From NCBI RefSeq assembly GCF_002796985.1, contig NZ_PEKX01000007.1, positions 1,168,284 to 1,232,283 of the forward strand: 64,000 bases of DNA, written 5' to 3'. This DNA is from Pseudomonas sp. (GTDB lineage Bacteria; Pseudomonadota; Gammaproteobacteria; Pseudomonadales; Pseudomonadaceae). Below are positions 16,228-25,115 of the stretch, one piece after another. Both the position numbers and the translations under genes were made by a program. Position 1 is the first letter of the stretch. Each line of letters begins with the position of its first letter. The notes beneath the pieces were generated by a model. That model did not search any database. It was not told where the DNA came from and worked only from the letters and a program-made list of their open reading frames with translations.

Positions 16228-18045
16228 TCAGAAGCGGTGCACGCCGCCGCGAATCGCCTCGAACAGCGCCCCATCCAGCGTCCGATACTTCGCCTCACCG
16301 GGTAGCCGCACGAACAGTGCCTCGGTGACGGCTGCCGGGTCGTAGGCGTTGCGCTTGAGGTCGGTCTTCTTGTACTTGAAGGTCCCGGTGGTCTCCACCT
16401 GGGCCAGCAGGCGCAGGAACAGCGGCACGGCGTAGGCCGGCAGTTCGCGATCCAGGTGTGCCGCCAGCAGCGCGGTGTCCAGGCTGGCGCCGTCGGCCAG
16501 GCGCAGTGCGGCCATGCCGCAGCGACCGTTGGTGCCGGGAATCTCCACGCCGTAGACCACCGCGTCCTCCACGCCGGGGAAGGCGCCCAGGGCGTTTTCC
16601 ACCTCGGTGGTGGAGACGTTTTCGCCCTTCCAGCGGAAGGTGTCGCCCAGGCGGTCGACGAACTGGGTGTGCTTGAAACCGATGTCGCGCATCAGGTCGC
16701 CGGTGTTGAACCAGGTGTCGCCTTCCTTGAACACGTTGCGGTAGATCACCGCCTCGCTCTTGGCCGGGTCGGTGTAGCCGTCGAATGGCCACTTGTCGCT
16801 GATCTCGCTGATCAGCAGGCCGGCTTCGCCCTTGTCGACCTTTTCCATGAAGCCCTTGGCGCCACGCACCGGCTGGTCGTTCTCCAGGTCATAGCGAACG
16901 ATTGCGTAGGTTGCCGGCGAGAAGCCCACCGTATTGTCGAAGTTGAACACGTTGGTAAAGCCGATGTTGCCTTCGCTGGAGGCATAGAACTCGGTGATCC
17001 GCTCGATGCCGAAGCGCTCCTTGAACTCGTTCCAGATCGACGGGCGCAGGCCGTTGCCGATCATGCTCGTCAGGCTGTTGCCGCGCTCCTCCGCGCATTC
17101 GGGCTGGTTGAGCAGGTAGCGGCAGAGTTCGCCGATGTAGCCGAAGCAGGTTGCCTGATAGGCCTGCACGTCCTTCCAGAAGGCGCTGGCGGAGAACTTG
17201 CGGCGCAGGGCAATGGCGGCGCCGCCAGCCAGCACGGCGCTCCAGCAGACGGTCACGGCATTGTTGTGGTAGCAGGGCAGGGTCAGGTAGAGCACATCGC
17301 TGTTGGTCAGCGCGAGCCCGGAATGGCCGAAGCCGCCATAGGCCTTGATCCACTTGCCGTGGCTCATGATCGAGGCTTTTGGCAGGCCGGTGGTGCCGGA
17401 GGTGTAGATGTAGAAGCAGGCGTCCTTCAGGCGCACCTGCGCGGTCTCGGCCAGGTTGTTCGAGTCCTGCTCCTGGGCCAGGCGCATCAGGCTCTGCCAG
17501 CCGATGGGCGCGGGTGCCGATTCGTCGCTGTCGGCGATCCAGTAGCAGCGACCGCCGCTGTTCTCCAGCGCCGGGCGGACGTCCTCGAAGGCTTCGCGCA
17601 GTTCCTCGCCGACCACGAAGTGGCTGGGCTTGACCAGGTTCAGGCTGTGGCTGAGCACCTGGCCGCGCTGGGTGGTGTTGACCAGCGCACCGATGGCGCC
17701 GAGCTTGGCCAGGGCGGCGAGCACCACCATCAGTTCGGCGCGGTTTTCCAGCATCACCGCGACCACGCTGGCGTGGCCCACGCCTTCGGCCTGGAAGGCC
17801 CGCGCCAGGCGGTTGGCCCAGCCGTTGAAGAGGGCGTAGGACAGGCGCCGGCGTTCATCGATCAGCGCCGGGCTGTCCGGGTAGAGGCGCGCGGCACGCT
17901 CCAGGGCCCAGCCCAGGGAGAGGTTCTTCTCGCGGTTGCGGATGCCGGTGTAATACAGCCCGCGCAGCATGCGCGGCACGCGGCCGAGAGTAGCCGGCAG
18001 GTGGGCGAGGAAGCGGGTCGGGGTGATGATGTCGGCGTGGCTCAT
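16228..18045 (-). CDS. atuH: AtuH-like long-chain/terpenoid acyl-CoA synthetase
   Basis: A 605-residue AMP-forming acyl-CoA synthetase of the FATP/very-long-chain type. The ATP-binding motif YTSGTTGLPK is present, as are FYASSEGNIG and the GDTFRWKGENVSTTEV hinge region. It is the last gene of the atu cluster and would activate citronellate, geranate or a shortened product to its CoA ester, with ATP and CoA. A 232-base gap with a strong hairpin separates it from atuG, so it may be transcribed at a different level from the rest. The symbol rests on cluster position. Confidence 0.85.
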   Translation of the reverse strand: MSHADIITPTRFLAHLPATLGRVPRMLRGLYYTGIRNREKNLSLGWALERAARLYPDSPALIDERRRLSYALFNGWANRLARAFQAEGVGHASVVAVMLENRAELMVVLAALAKLGAIGALVNTTQRGQVLSHSLNLVKPSHFVVGEELREAFEDVRPALENSGGRCYWIADSDESAPAPIGWQSLMRLAQEQDSNNLAETAQVRLKDACFYIYTSGTTGLPKASIMSHGKWIKAYGGFGHSGLALTNSDVLYLTLPCYHNNAVTVCWSAVLAGGAAIALRRKFSASAFWKDVQAYQATCFGYIGELCRYLLNQPECAEERGNSLTSMIGNGLRPSIWNEFKERFGIERITEFYASSEGNIGFTNVFNFDNTVGFSPATYAIVRYDLENDQPVRGAKGFMEKVDKGEAGLLISEISDKWPFDGYTDPAKSEAVIYRNVFKEGDTWFNTGDLMRDIGFKHTQFVDRLGDTFRWKGENVSTTEVENALGAFPGVEDAVVYGVEIPGTNGRCGMAALRLADGASLDTALLAAHLDRELPAYAVPLFLRLLAQVETTGTFKYKKTDLKRNAYDPAAVTEALFVRLPGEAKYRTLDGALFEAIRGGVHRF

Positions 18046-18239
18046 TGACGCGTGCCCTTATTGTCATTGTTGTCTGGCGTGCAGACGCTCCAGCGCGACT
18101 CTAGGTCGGCCCCCGGCGGGAGGCTATGGCCCCGGCGCGCGTGCGGCCGGGCAGATCGGCAAACTGGCCGGCAGAGCGTTCATCGCAGTCTAGGAGGGGA
18201 TGGCGGGTCGGCCAGGCGGGGATTGTGTCGAATGGTAAA

Positions 18240-18262
18240 CGGACTCCCGGGGCGGGAGTCCG
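18240..18262 (-). terminator. Hairpin between atuG and atuH
   Basis: A perfect 10-base stem CGGACTCCCG / CGGGAGTCCG with a three-base loop lies just after the atuG stop in the direction of transcription. Only a short T-rich tail (TTTACCATT) follows, so it is likely a partial terminator or attenuator inside the cluster. Confidence 0.5.
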
Positions 18263-18277
18263 TGAGGGGGCGAGCGG

Positions 18278-19099
18278 TCAGTCGAGGAACAGGTCCGGGA
18301 TCAGGCTGCCGCCCTGCGGGTCGAAGCGGTATTGCTCGAAGTCGCTCTGGCCCTGTTCGCGCAGGATGTCCTCGTCGATCAGCAGGCGCCCGCTGATACT
18401 GCGCTCCGTGCTGGCGAGGATCGCGTAAGCCGCATCGGCCATGATCGCCGGGGTGCGCGCGCGCTTGAAGGCGTCGCGGCTGCCCAGTTCGAACTCGATG
18501 GCGGCAGTGGCGATCATGGTCTTCGGCCACAGGGCGTTGACGCTGATGCCGTAGCGCTTGAACTCCTCGTGCATACCCAGAGTGAGCATGCTCATGCCGT
18601 ACTTGGTGACGGTGTAGGGGCCGTGCTGGGCGAACCACTTGCCGGCCAGGTTGATTGGCGGCGACAGGCTGAGGATGTGGCCCTTGCTTTCTTTCAGGTA
18701 GGGCAGCGCAGCCTGGCTGCAGACCATCACCGCGCGGGTGTTGATCTGGTACATCAGGTCGAAGCGCTTGGGCTCCAGGCGCTCCACACCGACCAGCTTG
18801 ATGGCGCCGGCGTTGTTCACCACCGCGTCGATCCCGCCGAAGTGCTCGGCGGCGCGAGCCATGGCCTCACGTACGGCGTTCTCGTCGCGCACGTCCAGTT
18901 GCAGGGCCAGCGCCTTGCCGCCCGCGGCCTCGACTTCCGCAGCGACGCTGAAGATGGTGCCTTCGAGTTTCGGGTGCGGTTCGGCGCTCTTGGCGGCGAT
19001 GACGATGTTGGCGCCGTCGCGGGCGGCGCGCAGAGCGATCTCGCGGCCGATGCCACGGCTGGCGCCGGTGATGAAGAGGGTTTTGCCTTTGAGGGACAT
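18278..19099 (-). CDS. atuG: AtuG-like short-chain dehydrogenase
   Basis: A 273-residue SDR protein of the HSDL2/SCP-associated type. The NAD(P)-binding TGASRGIG lies at 11-18, NNAG at 95-98, and the catalytic Tyr162-Lys166 pair (YTVTK) is intact. In acyclic terpene degradation it could oxidise a hydroxyacyl-CoA intermediate or an alcohol such as citronellol, but the exact substrate is not established. It lies between atuF and atuH; repeats separate it from atuF. The symbol rests on cluster order. Confidence 0.85.
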   Translation of the reverse strand: MSLKGKTLFITGASRGIGREIALRAARDGANIVIAAKSAEPHPKLEGTIFSVAAEVEAAGGKALALQLDVRDENAVREAMARAAEHFGGIDAVVNNAGAIKLVGVERLEPKRFDLMYQINTRAVMVCSQAALPYLKESKGHILSLSPPINLAGKWFAQHGPYTVTKYGMSMLTLGMHEEFKRYGISVNALWPKTMIATAAIEFELGSRDAFKRARTPAIMADAAYAILASTERSISGRLLIDEDILREQGQSDFEQYRFDPQGGSLIPDLFLD

Positions 19100-19146
19100 G
19101 GTTGGGGCTCCGTGTTCTTGTTGTCTTGTTCTGACGGATGGGAACT

Positions 19147-19214
19147 GTAGGAGCGAGCTTGCTCGCGAACCCGCCCTCGCAGCGGGGATTGTTCGCGAGC
19201 AAGCTCGCTCCTAC
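19147..19214. repeat. Inverted pair of REP palindromes (atuG-atuF gap)
   Basis: Two 24-base units of the GTAGGAGCGAGCTTGCTCGC family lie head to head, separated by 20 bases, and form one large stem. This is the common Pseudomonas REP pair (BIME-like). The same pair occurs at 22142, and related copies lie at 28922, 31280 and 49027. Confidence 0.9.
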
Positions 19215-19243
19215 GAAAAGCGAAAAGCGAAAAGCGAAAAGCG
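19215..19243. repeat. Heptanucleotide tandem repeat next to the atuF stop
   Basis: Four copies of GAAAAGC follow the REP pair and end just before the atuF stop codon. A short tandem run of this type can change length by slippage, but it lies outside the coding sequence. Confidence 0.75.
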
Positions 19244-19245
19244 TT

Positions 19246-21237
19246 TCAGGCGGACTCCAGCGCCTCGACCTCCACCAGCAACTGCCGGGATTTCACCTGC
19301 TCGCCCTTGCTCACCTGCACGCGACGGATGATGCCGTCGACGCCGGCCTTGAGCGGGTGCTCCATCTTCATCGCTTCCAGCACCAGCAGCAGTTGGCCCT
19401 TGCTGACCCGCGTACCCTCGGCCACCAGTACGTCGACGATGGCGCCATCCATCGGCGCCTTCACTGTGCCGGAGCCCGCGCCTGCGGCGGCGCCGGCCGG
19501 TTCGTGGGTGACGTCGAGCAGCTCCAGGTTGCCGTCCGCGCCATACAGCCACAGGCTTGCGCCGTCGCGGTGGAAGGGCAGGCGGCGGCGGATGCCGTCG
19601 GCTTCGAGGATGGCATCGCCGTTGTCTTCGCCGAGCAGGCGCAGGGCGATCTCGGTGTCACCGATGCGCGCCAGCAATGCCGGCTGGCTGCCGTGCTCGC
19701 GGACTTGCAGTTCGACGACGAATTTCTCCTCGCCATGCTTGAGCGTGAAGCGCCACGGTGCGCTGCCCGCGCTGCGCCAGCCGGAAAGGCCGGGCTGGTG
19801 CGCGCGGTCGCTGGCCGAGGCCTGGTAGAGCAGGGCGGCGGCGCAGGCCAGTTCCAGCGCTTGCGGCTGGCGCGGGGCCAGGCTCGGGTCGCCGGCAAAC
19901 TGCTCGCCGATGAACGCTGTGGTGGCCTTGCCTGCGGCGAAGTCCGGGTGCTTGAGCAGGTTGGCGAGGAAGCGCTGGTTGCCGGTCACGCCCAGCAGTA
20001 CGCAGTCTTCCACGGCGCGCACCAGCTTGCGCCGAGCCTCGTCGCGGGTAGCGCCGTAGGCGATGACCTTGGCCAGCATCGGGTCGTAGAACGGCGTCAC
20101 CGGCTGGCCTTCGCGCAGGCCGTGGTCGATGCGGATCCCGTCCAGCTGCGGCGGGCTCCAGCGCAGTACCTGGCCGGTCTGCGGAAGGAAGCCGTTACCG
20201 GCATCCTCGGCGTACAGGCGCACTTCGATGGCGTGGCCCTTGAGCTGGATTTCTTCCTGCTTCAGGGGCAACGGGTGGCCTTCGGCGACGCGGATCTGCC
20301 AGGCCACCAGGTCCTGGCCGGTGACCAGTTCGGTGACCGGGTGCTCCACCTGCAGGCGGGTGTTCATTTCCAGGAAGTAGAAGGCGCCGCTGGCGTCCAG
20401 CAGGAACTCCACGGTGCCGGCGCCCAGGTAGTTCACCGAGGCGGCGGCCTTCACCGCGGCCTCGCCCATGGCCGCGCGCAGCTCCTCGCTGAGTACGGGG
20501 CAGGGCGCTTCCTCGATCACCTTCTGGTGGCGGCGCTGCACCGAGCAGTCGCGCTCGCCGAGATAAACGATGTGGCCGTGACTGTCGCCGAACACCTGGA
20601 TTTCCACGTGGCGCGGCTGCACCACGGCTTTCTCCAGGATCAGCTCGCCGCTGCCGAAGGCGTTCTGCGCTTCCGAGCGCGCGGTGCGCAGCTGTTCGGC
20701 GAGGTCTTCGCTGCGGGTCACCAGGCGCATGCCGCGCCCGCCTCCGCCGGCGCTGGCCTTGATCATCAGCGGGTAGCCGATGCGCTGCGCTTCGCGGGTG
20801 AGGGTGGCGTCGTCCTGCTCCGCGCCTTCGTAACCGGGGATGCAGGGCACGCCCGCTTCGAGCATGGCGATCTTCGACAGGCGCTTGCTGCCCATCAGGT
20901 GGATGGCTTCCACACCTGGGCCGATGAAGACGATGCCGGCAGCTTCGCAGGAACGGGCAAAGTCAGCGTTCTCCGAAAGGAAGCCGTAGCCGGGGTGGAT
21001 GGCGCCGGCGCCGGTGCGTTTCGCCGCATCGAGAATTGCTTCCGGCTTCAGGTAGGACTGGCCCACCGGCGCCGGGCCGATGCACACGGCTTCGTCGGCC
21101 AGTTGCACATGGCGGGCGTTGGCGTCGGCCTCGCTGTACACGGCCACGGTGCGGTAGCCCAGGTCATGGGCGGTGCGGATCACCCGGCAGGCGATCTCGC
21201 CACGGTTGGCAATCAGGATCTTGTCGAAGCTGGGCAT
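19246..21237 (-). CDS. atuF: Geranyl-CoA carboxylase, biotin-containing alpha subunit
   Basis: A 663-residue biotin-dependent carboxylase subunit: an ATP-grasp biotin carboxylase domain (about 1-450, opening MPSFDKILIANRGEIACRV and containing GGGGRGMR) and a C-terminal biotinyl domain with the biotin lysine Lys624 in EAMKM. With AtuC it carboxylates cis-geranyl-CoA in citronellol/geraniol breakdown. It can be confused with the methylcrotonyl-CoA carboxylase alpha subunit (liuD), but it lies within the atu cluster. The ATG at MPSFDK is chosen; the upstream in-frame stretch covers a CCCTCTCCC repeat and is not coding. Confidence 0.95.
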   Translation of the reverse strand: MPSFDKILIANRGEIACRVIRTAHDLGYRTVAVYSEADANARHVQLADEAVCIGPAPVGQSYLKPEAILDAAKRTGAGAIHPGYGFLSENADFARSCEAAGIVFIGPGVEAIHLMGSKRLSKIAMLEAGVPCIPGYEGAEQDDATLTREAQRIGYPLMIKASAGGGGRGMRLVTRSEDLAEQLRTARSEAQNAFGSGELILEKAVVQPRHVEIQVFGDSHGHIVYLGERDCSVQRRHQKVIEEAPCPVLSEELRAAMGEAAVKAAASVNYLGAGTVEFLLDASGAFYFLEMNTRLQVEHPVTELVTGQDLVAWQIRVAEGHPLPLKQEEIQLKGHAIEVRLYAEDAGNGFLPQTGQVLRWSPPQLDGIRIDHGLREGQPVTPFYDPMLAKVIAYGATRDEARRKLVRAVEDCVLLGVTGNQRFLANLLKHPDFAAGKATTAFIGEQFAGDPSLAPRQPQALELACAAALLYQASASDRAHQPGLSGWRSAGSAPWRFTLKHGEEKFVVELQVREHGSQPALLARIGDTEIALRLLGEDNGDAILEADGIRRRLPFHRDGASLWLYGADGNLELLDVTHEPAGAAAGAGSGTVKAPMDGAIVDVLVAEGTRVSKGQLLLVLEAMKMEHPLKAGVDGIIRRVQVSKGEQVKSRQLLVEVEALESA

Positions 21238-21260
21238 GGTGGCTGTTTCCCTCTCCCCAG

Positions 21261-21282
21261 CCCTCTCCCTGAAGGGAGAGGG
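21261..21282. repeat. CCCTCTCCC-type palindromic repeat in the atuF-atuE gap
   Basis: The same hairpin as at 16083 (10-base stem, GA loop), placed in the 68-base gap between atuE and atuF. It could slow transcript decay or transcription between the two genes. Confidence 0.8.
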
Positions 21283-21305
21283 GGTTGTTCGGTGCGCGCG
21301 TTGGG

Positions 21306-22103
21306 TCACTGCGCCCAGTTCGGTTTGCGTTTCTGTACGAAGGCCATGGTGCCTTCGGCGCCCTCCGCGCCGGTCACCGCGGCGGCGAACTGGCGCGCGG
21401 CGTCGTCCAGCAACGGGCCGAGGGCTTCGCTCTCGGTGGCCAACAGCAGCGCCTTGGTGGCGGCGTTGGCCCCGGGGGCGCAGCGGCGCACTTGCTCCAG
21501 GCTTTGCACCAGTTGTTCAGCGAGGTTCTCGGCGCTGTCCGCGCACAGATGCACCAGGCCCAGACGCAATGCCTCGCGGCCGTCGAAGCGGGCGGCGGTG
21601 AGGGCCAGGCGGCGTGCCTGGGTCAGGCCGATGCGCTTCACTACGAAGGGCGCTATCTGCGCCGGCAGGATGCCGAGGCTGGTTTCCGGCAGGCCGAATT
21701 GCGCGTCCGCCGCCGTGATGGCGATATCCGAGACGCAGGCGAGGCCGAAGCCACCGCCGAGCACCGCGCCTTCCAGCACGGCGACCAGCACTTGCGGTTG
21801 CGCCTGGGCTTCTTCCAACAGGCCGCCAAAAGCGCGGTTCAGCGCGGCGTAGGCATCGGGACCGGCGGCGCGGGCGCCGGCCATGTCCTTGATGTCGCCG
21901 CCGGCGCAGAAGTGCCCGCCGGCGCCACGCAGGACGATGGCACGTACGCCGCGGTCGTCGCGCACGGCAGCGAGCACCGCGCGCAGCTCGCTGACCATCG
22001 CCAGGCTCATGGCGTTGCGGCTATCCGGGCGGTTCAGGGTGACGTGCAGCACGCCGCCGTCACGTTCCAGCAGCAGGGTTTCGCAGTTCGGCAATTGGCT
22101 CAT
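21306..22103 (-). CDS. atuE: Isohexenylglutaconyl-CoA hydratase
   Basis: A 265-residue crotonase-fold enzyme that adds water to isohexenylglutaconyl-CoA, the product of geranyl-CoA carboxylase. The oxyanion-hole segments are present: GGHFCAGGDIKDM and GAVLGGGFGLACVSDIA. The ATG at MSQLPNCETLLLERDG has GAGGA upstream; the longer frame upstream runs through a REP pair and is not used. It is placed between atuF and atuD as in the known cluster. Confidence 0.93.
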   Translation of the reverse strand: MSQLPNCETLLLERDGGVLHVTLNRPDSRNAMSLAMVSELRAVLAAVRDDRGVRAIVLRGAGGHFCAGGDIKDMAGARAAGPDAYAALNRAFGGLLEEAQAQPQVLVAVLEGAVLGGGFGLACVSDIAITAADAQFGLPETSLGILPAQIAPFVVKRIGLTQARRLALTAARFDGREALRLGLVHLCADSAENLAEQLVQSLEQVRRCAPGANAATKALLLATESEALGPLLDDAARQFAAAVTGAEGAEGTMAFVQKRKPNWAQ

Positions 22104-22141
22104 GCCGGAATCCTCGTCAATTCGGTGTCGGCAGGCTTTCT

Positions 22142-22220
22142 GTAGGAGCGAGCTTGCTCGCGAACGGAGTTTCACTTGGCGCCGAGGTGCCTTGCGGTTC
22201 GCGAGCAAGCTCGCTCCTAC
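22142..22220. repeat. Inverted pair of REP palindromes (atuE-atuD gap)
   Basis: The same 24-base REP unit as at 19147, again as a head-to-head pair, here separated by 31 bases. It lies between the atuD stop and the atuE start in the direction of transcription. Confidence 0.9.
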
Positions 22221-22230
22221 AAAAGCGGCA

Positions 22231-23391
22231 TCAGCCCTTCTTCTTGCCCGGCAGGGTGCCCATCAGCTTGCAGATGATGCCCAGCATTATTTCGTCCGCG
22301 CCGCCGCCGATGGAGACCAGCCGGGTGTCGCGGTAGGCGCGGGCAATCGGGTTCTCCCACATGAAGCCCTGGCCGCCCCAGTACTGCAGGCAGGCGTCGG
22401 TGACCTCGCGGGACAGGCGACCGACCTTGAGCTTGGCCATCGAGGCCAGGCGGGTCACGTCCTTGCCCCGGATGTACTGCTCGGTGGCCTGGTAGGTGAG
22501 CGCGCGCAGGCATTCGATCTCGGTCATCAGCTCGGCCATGCGGAAGTGGATGACCTGGTTGTCGATCAGCGACTGGCCGAAGGTCTTGCGCTCCTTGCAG
22601 TACTCGATGGTGGCGTTGACGCAGTACTCCATGCCCTTGATCCCGCTGGCGGCGCCGAACAGGCGTTCCTCCTGGAACTGCAGCATCTGCATCATGAAGC
22701 CCGAACCTTCGGCACCGATGCGGTTGCGCTGCGGTACGCGCACGTCGTCGAAGAACACCTGGGCGGTCTCCGAGCTGCGCATGCCGAGCTTGTCCAGGTG
22801 CGGGCTGACGCTGATACCCTTGGACTTCATCGGCACCATGATCAGCGACTTGTTGACGTGGGGCTTGTCGTCGGAGGTGTTGGCCAGCAGGCAGATGAAG
22901 TCGGCGGACGGCGAGTTGGTGATCCACATCTTGCTGCCGTTGATGATGTAGTCGTCGCCATCCTTGCGCGCGGTGGTCTTCAGCCCGGCCACGTCGGAAC
23001 CGGCGCCGACTTCGGAGACGCCGATGCAGCCGACCATCTCGCCGGCGATCGCCGGGCGGAGGAATTCCTCGCGCAGCTCGTCGGAGCCGAAGCGCGCCAG
23101 GGCCGGGGTGCACATGTCGGTCTGCACGCCGAGGGCCATGGGAACGCCGCCGCAATGGATGGTGCCGAACTCTTCGGCGGCGACCACCGAGTAGCTGTAG
23201 TCCAGGCCCATGCCGCCGAATTTCTCCGGTTTGGAGATGCCCAGCAGGCCCAGGTCGCCGGCCTTCTTGAAGACCTCATGGATCGGGAAGCGACCGGCCT
23301 TTTCCCACTCGTCGACGTAGGGGTTGATCTCGCGCTCGACGAAGTTGCGCACGGTACGGCGGAGTTCTTCGTGTTCCTGGGTGAAGATCAT
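22231..23391 (-). CDS. atuD: Citronellyl-CoA dehydrogenase
   Basis: A 386-residue FAD-dependent acyl-CoA dehydrogenase for citronellyl-CoA, feeding electrons to ETF. Family motifs are the N-terminal helical part, CIGVSEVGAGSD (FAD/substrate region) and KMWITNSPSADF. The usual C-terminal catalytic Glu (YEGT) is replaced by glycine in IGGGADE (362-367). A catalytic Glu at 241 or 242 in FQEERLF would match the isovaleryl-/long-chain dehydrogenase type. A structured repeat lies upstream, between it and atuC. Confidence 0.93.
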   Translation of the reverse strand: MIFTQEHEELRRTVRNFVEREINPYVDEWEKAGRFPIHEVFKKAGDLGLLGISKPEKFGGMGLDYSYSVVAAEEFGTIHCGGVPMALGVQTDMCTPALARFGSDELREEFLRPAIAGEMVGCIGVSEVGAGSDVAGLKTTARKDGDDYIINGSKMWITNSPSADFICLLANTSDDKPHVNKSLIMVPMKSKGISVSPHLDKLGMRSSETAQVFFDDVRVPQRNRIGAEGSGFMMQMLQFQEERLFGAASGIKGMEYCVNATIEYCKERKTFGQSLIDNQVIHFRMAELMTEIECLRALTYQATEQYIRGKDVTRLASMAKLKVGRLSREVTDACLQYWGGQGFMWENPIARAYRDTRLVSIGGGADEIMLGIICKLMGTLPGKKKG

Positions 23392-23422
23392 TTCTTGTTC
23401 TCCGTGGGATCTTTCAAGTCAG

Positions 23423-23492
23423 GTAGGGCGAATAAAGCGGAACGCTTTATCCGCCGGCTTGGCAGATGACGCCGGGGGCGTCATGCGCCCTA
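23423..23492. repeat. 70-base structured repeat bounded by GTAGGGCG
   Basis: The outer arms GTAGGGCG and CGCCCTAC are inverted repeats. Inside are two hairpins: AAAGCG-GAA-CGCTTT and a GATGACGCC/GGCGTCAT stem. This is a different family from the other two repeats in the window and sits between atuD and atuC. Confidence 0.75.
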
Positions 23493-23495
23493 CGG

Positions 23496-25112
23496 TCAAA
23501 ATCGTGCAACGCCGAAACGGTTGTTCTTCAGCGGCCGCACGGCCGCCTCCGCGCAGATGTCCAGCAGGTAGCCGAGCAGCGCGCGGCTGTCGCGCGGGTC
23601 GATCAGCCCGTCGTCCCACAGGCTCGCCGTGCCGTAGAGCGCGGTGGACTGGGCGTCGAGCTTCTGCGCGGTCATCTGTTCGAGCATATCGAGCATCTTC
23701 GGGTCGGGCTCCTTGCCCTCCTTGGCGTGCTTCTCCTCGGTGACGATGCGCAGCACCTTGCCGGCCTGGGCGCCGCCCATCACGGCGGTGCGGCTGTTGG
23801 GCCAGGCGAAGATGAAGCGCGGGTCCAGCCCACGGCCGCACATGGCGTAGTTGCCGGCGCCGTAGGAGCCGCCGACCACCAGGGTGAGCTTGGGAACCGT
23901 GGCGTTGGCCACCGCCTGGATCATCTTCGAGCCGTGTTTGATCACGCCCAGGCGCTCGGACTCGGTGCCGACCATGAAGCCGGTGGTGTTGTGCAGGAAC
24001 AGAATCGGCGTGTTGCTCTGCTCGCACAGCTGGATGAACTGCGCCGCCTTGGCCGCGCCCTGCGGGGTGATCGGGCCGTTGTTGCCGATCAGGCCGCAGG
24101 CGTGGCCTTCGATGTGCAGGTGGCCGCAGACGGTCTGGCTGTCGAACTCGTTCTTGAAGTCGAGGAAGCGCGAGCCGTCGGCGATGCGCGCGACGATCTC
24201 GCGCACGTCATAGGGCTTCTTCGCATCGGCCGGGACCACGCCGAGCAACTCCTCGGCCGGGTGCAGCGGGGCGTCCCATTCCTGCTTCGGGCGCGCCGGC
24301 AACTGCGCATTCCATGGCAGCGCGGCGAGGATTTCGCGGGCCAGGCGCACGCCGTCGGCGTCGTTCTCGGCCAGGTACTCGGCGGTGCCGGCGACCTGGG
24401 CGTGCAGCTCGGCGCCGCCGAGGTCTTCATCGGTGGCGATCTCGCCGGTGGCGGCCTTGAGCAGCGGCGGGCCGGCGAGGAACATCTTGGCCTTGCCGCG
24501 CACCACCACCACGTAGTCCGACAGCCCCGGCTGGTAGGCGCCGCCGGCGGTGGACGAGCCGTGCACCACGGTGACCTGTGGAATGCCCATCGCCGACATG
24601 CGCGCCTGGTTGGCGAAGCCGCGTGCACCCTCGACGAAGATGTCCGCCGCGTAGTTCAGGTTGGCGCCGCCGCTCTCGGTCAGCGCCACCACCGGCAGCT
24701 TGTTCTCGAAGGCGATCTGCTGCAGGCGCAGGGTCTTCTTCAGCCCGGTGGGGGAGATGGTGCCACCCTTGATTGCGCTGTTGCTGGCGGTGACCAGGCA
24801 GCGCACGCCGGCGATGTAGCCGATGCCGGAGATGATGCCGCCGCCGGCCTGGGTGCCGTCCTTGTCGTCATGCAGTTTGTAGCCGGCCAGCGAGGACAGT
24901 TCGAGGAACGGCGCGCCGGCGTCCAGCAGCAGGTTCAGGCGTTCGCGCGGCAGCAACTGGCCGCGCTTGTCGAACTTGGGTTTGGCCTCGGCGGCCTTGT
25001 CCAGCACCTTCTGTTCAACCTCGCGGAAGCTCGCCACGGCGGCCAGCATGGCCTCGCGGTTGCGGGCGAAGTCTTCGCCCTGGGGGTCGAGTTCGGATTG
25101 GATGACCGGCAT
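23496..25112 (-). CDS. atuC: Geranyl-CoA carboxylase, beta (carboxyltransferase) subunit
   Basis: A 538-residue acyl-CoA carboxyltransferase. It carries the paired crotonase-like halves of this family, with SGGANLNYAADIF, HGSSTAGGAYQPGLSDY and GGSYGAGNYAMCGRGLDPR. Together with AtuF it transfers CO2 from biotin to geranyl-CoA. The length equals that known for AtuC. The close relative is LiuB (methylcrotonyl-CoA carboxylase), but the cluster fixes the assignment. AtuB starts only a few bases upstream, so they are probably cotranscribed. Confidence 0.95.
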   Translation of the reverse strand: MPVIQSELDPQGEDFARNREAMLAAVASFREVEQKVLDKAAEAKPKFDKRGQLLPRERLNLLLDAGAPFLELSSLAGYKLHDDKDGTQAGGGIISGIGYIAGVRCLVTASNSAIKGGTISPTGLKKTLRLQQIAFENKLPVVALTESGGANLNYAADIFVEGARGFANQARMSAMGIPQVTVVHGSSTAGGAYQPGLSDYVVVVRGKAKMFLAGPPLLKAATGEIATDEDLGGAELHAQVAGTAEYLAENDADGVRLAREILAALPWNAQLPARPKQEWDAPLHPAEELLGVVPADAKKPYDVREIVARIADGSRFLDFKNEFDSQTVCGHLHIEGHACGLIGNNGPITPQGAAKAAQFIQLCEQSNTPILFLHNTTGFMVGTESERLGVIKHGSKMIQAVANATVPKLTLVVGGSYGAGNYAMCGRGLDPRFIFAWPNSRTAVMGGAQAGKVLRIVTEEKHAKEGKEPDPKMLDMLEQMTAQKLDAQSTALYGTASLWDDGLIDPRDSRALLGYLLDICAEAAVRPLKNNRFGVARF

Positions 25113-25115
25113 CGC

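Noticed and set aside
19138..21852. 904-codon open frame antisense to atuF and atuE
   Set aside because: It overlaps two conserved genes and a REP pair, and its sequence is low-complexity Ala/Gly/Val/His.
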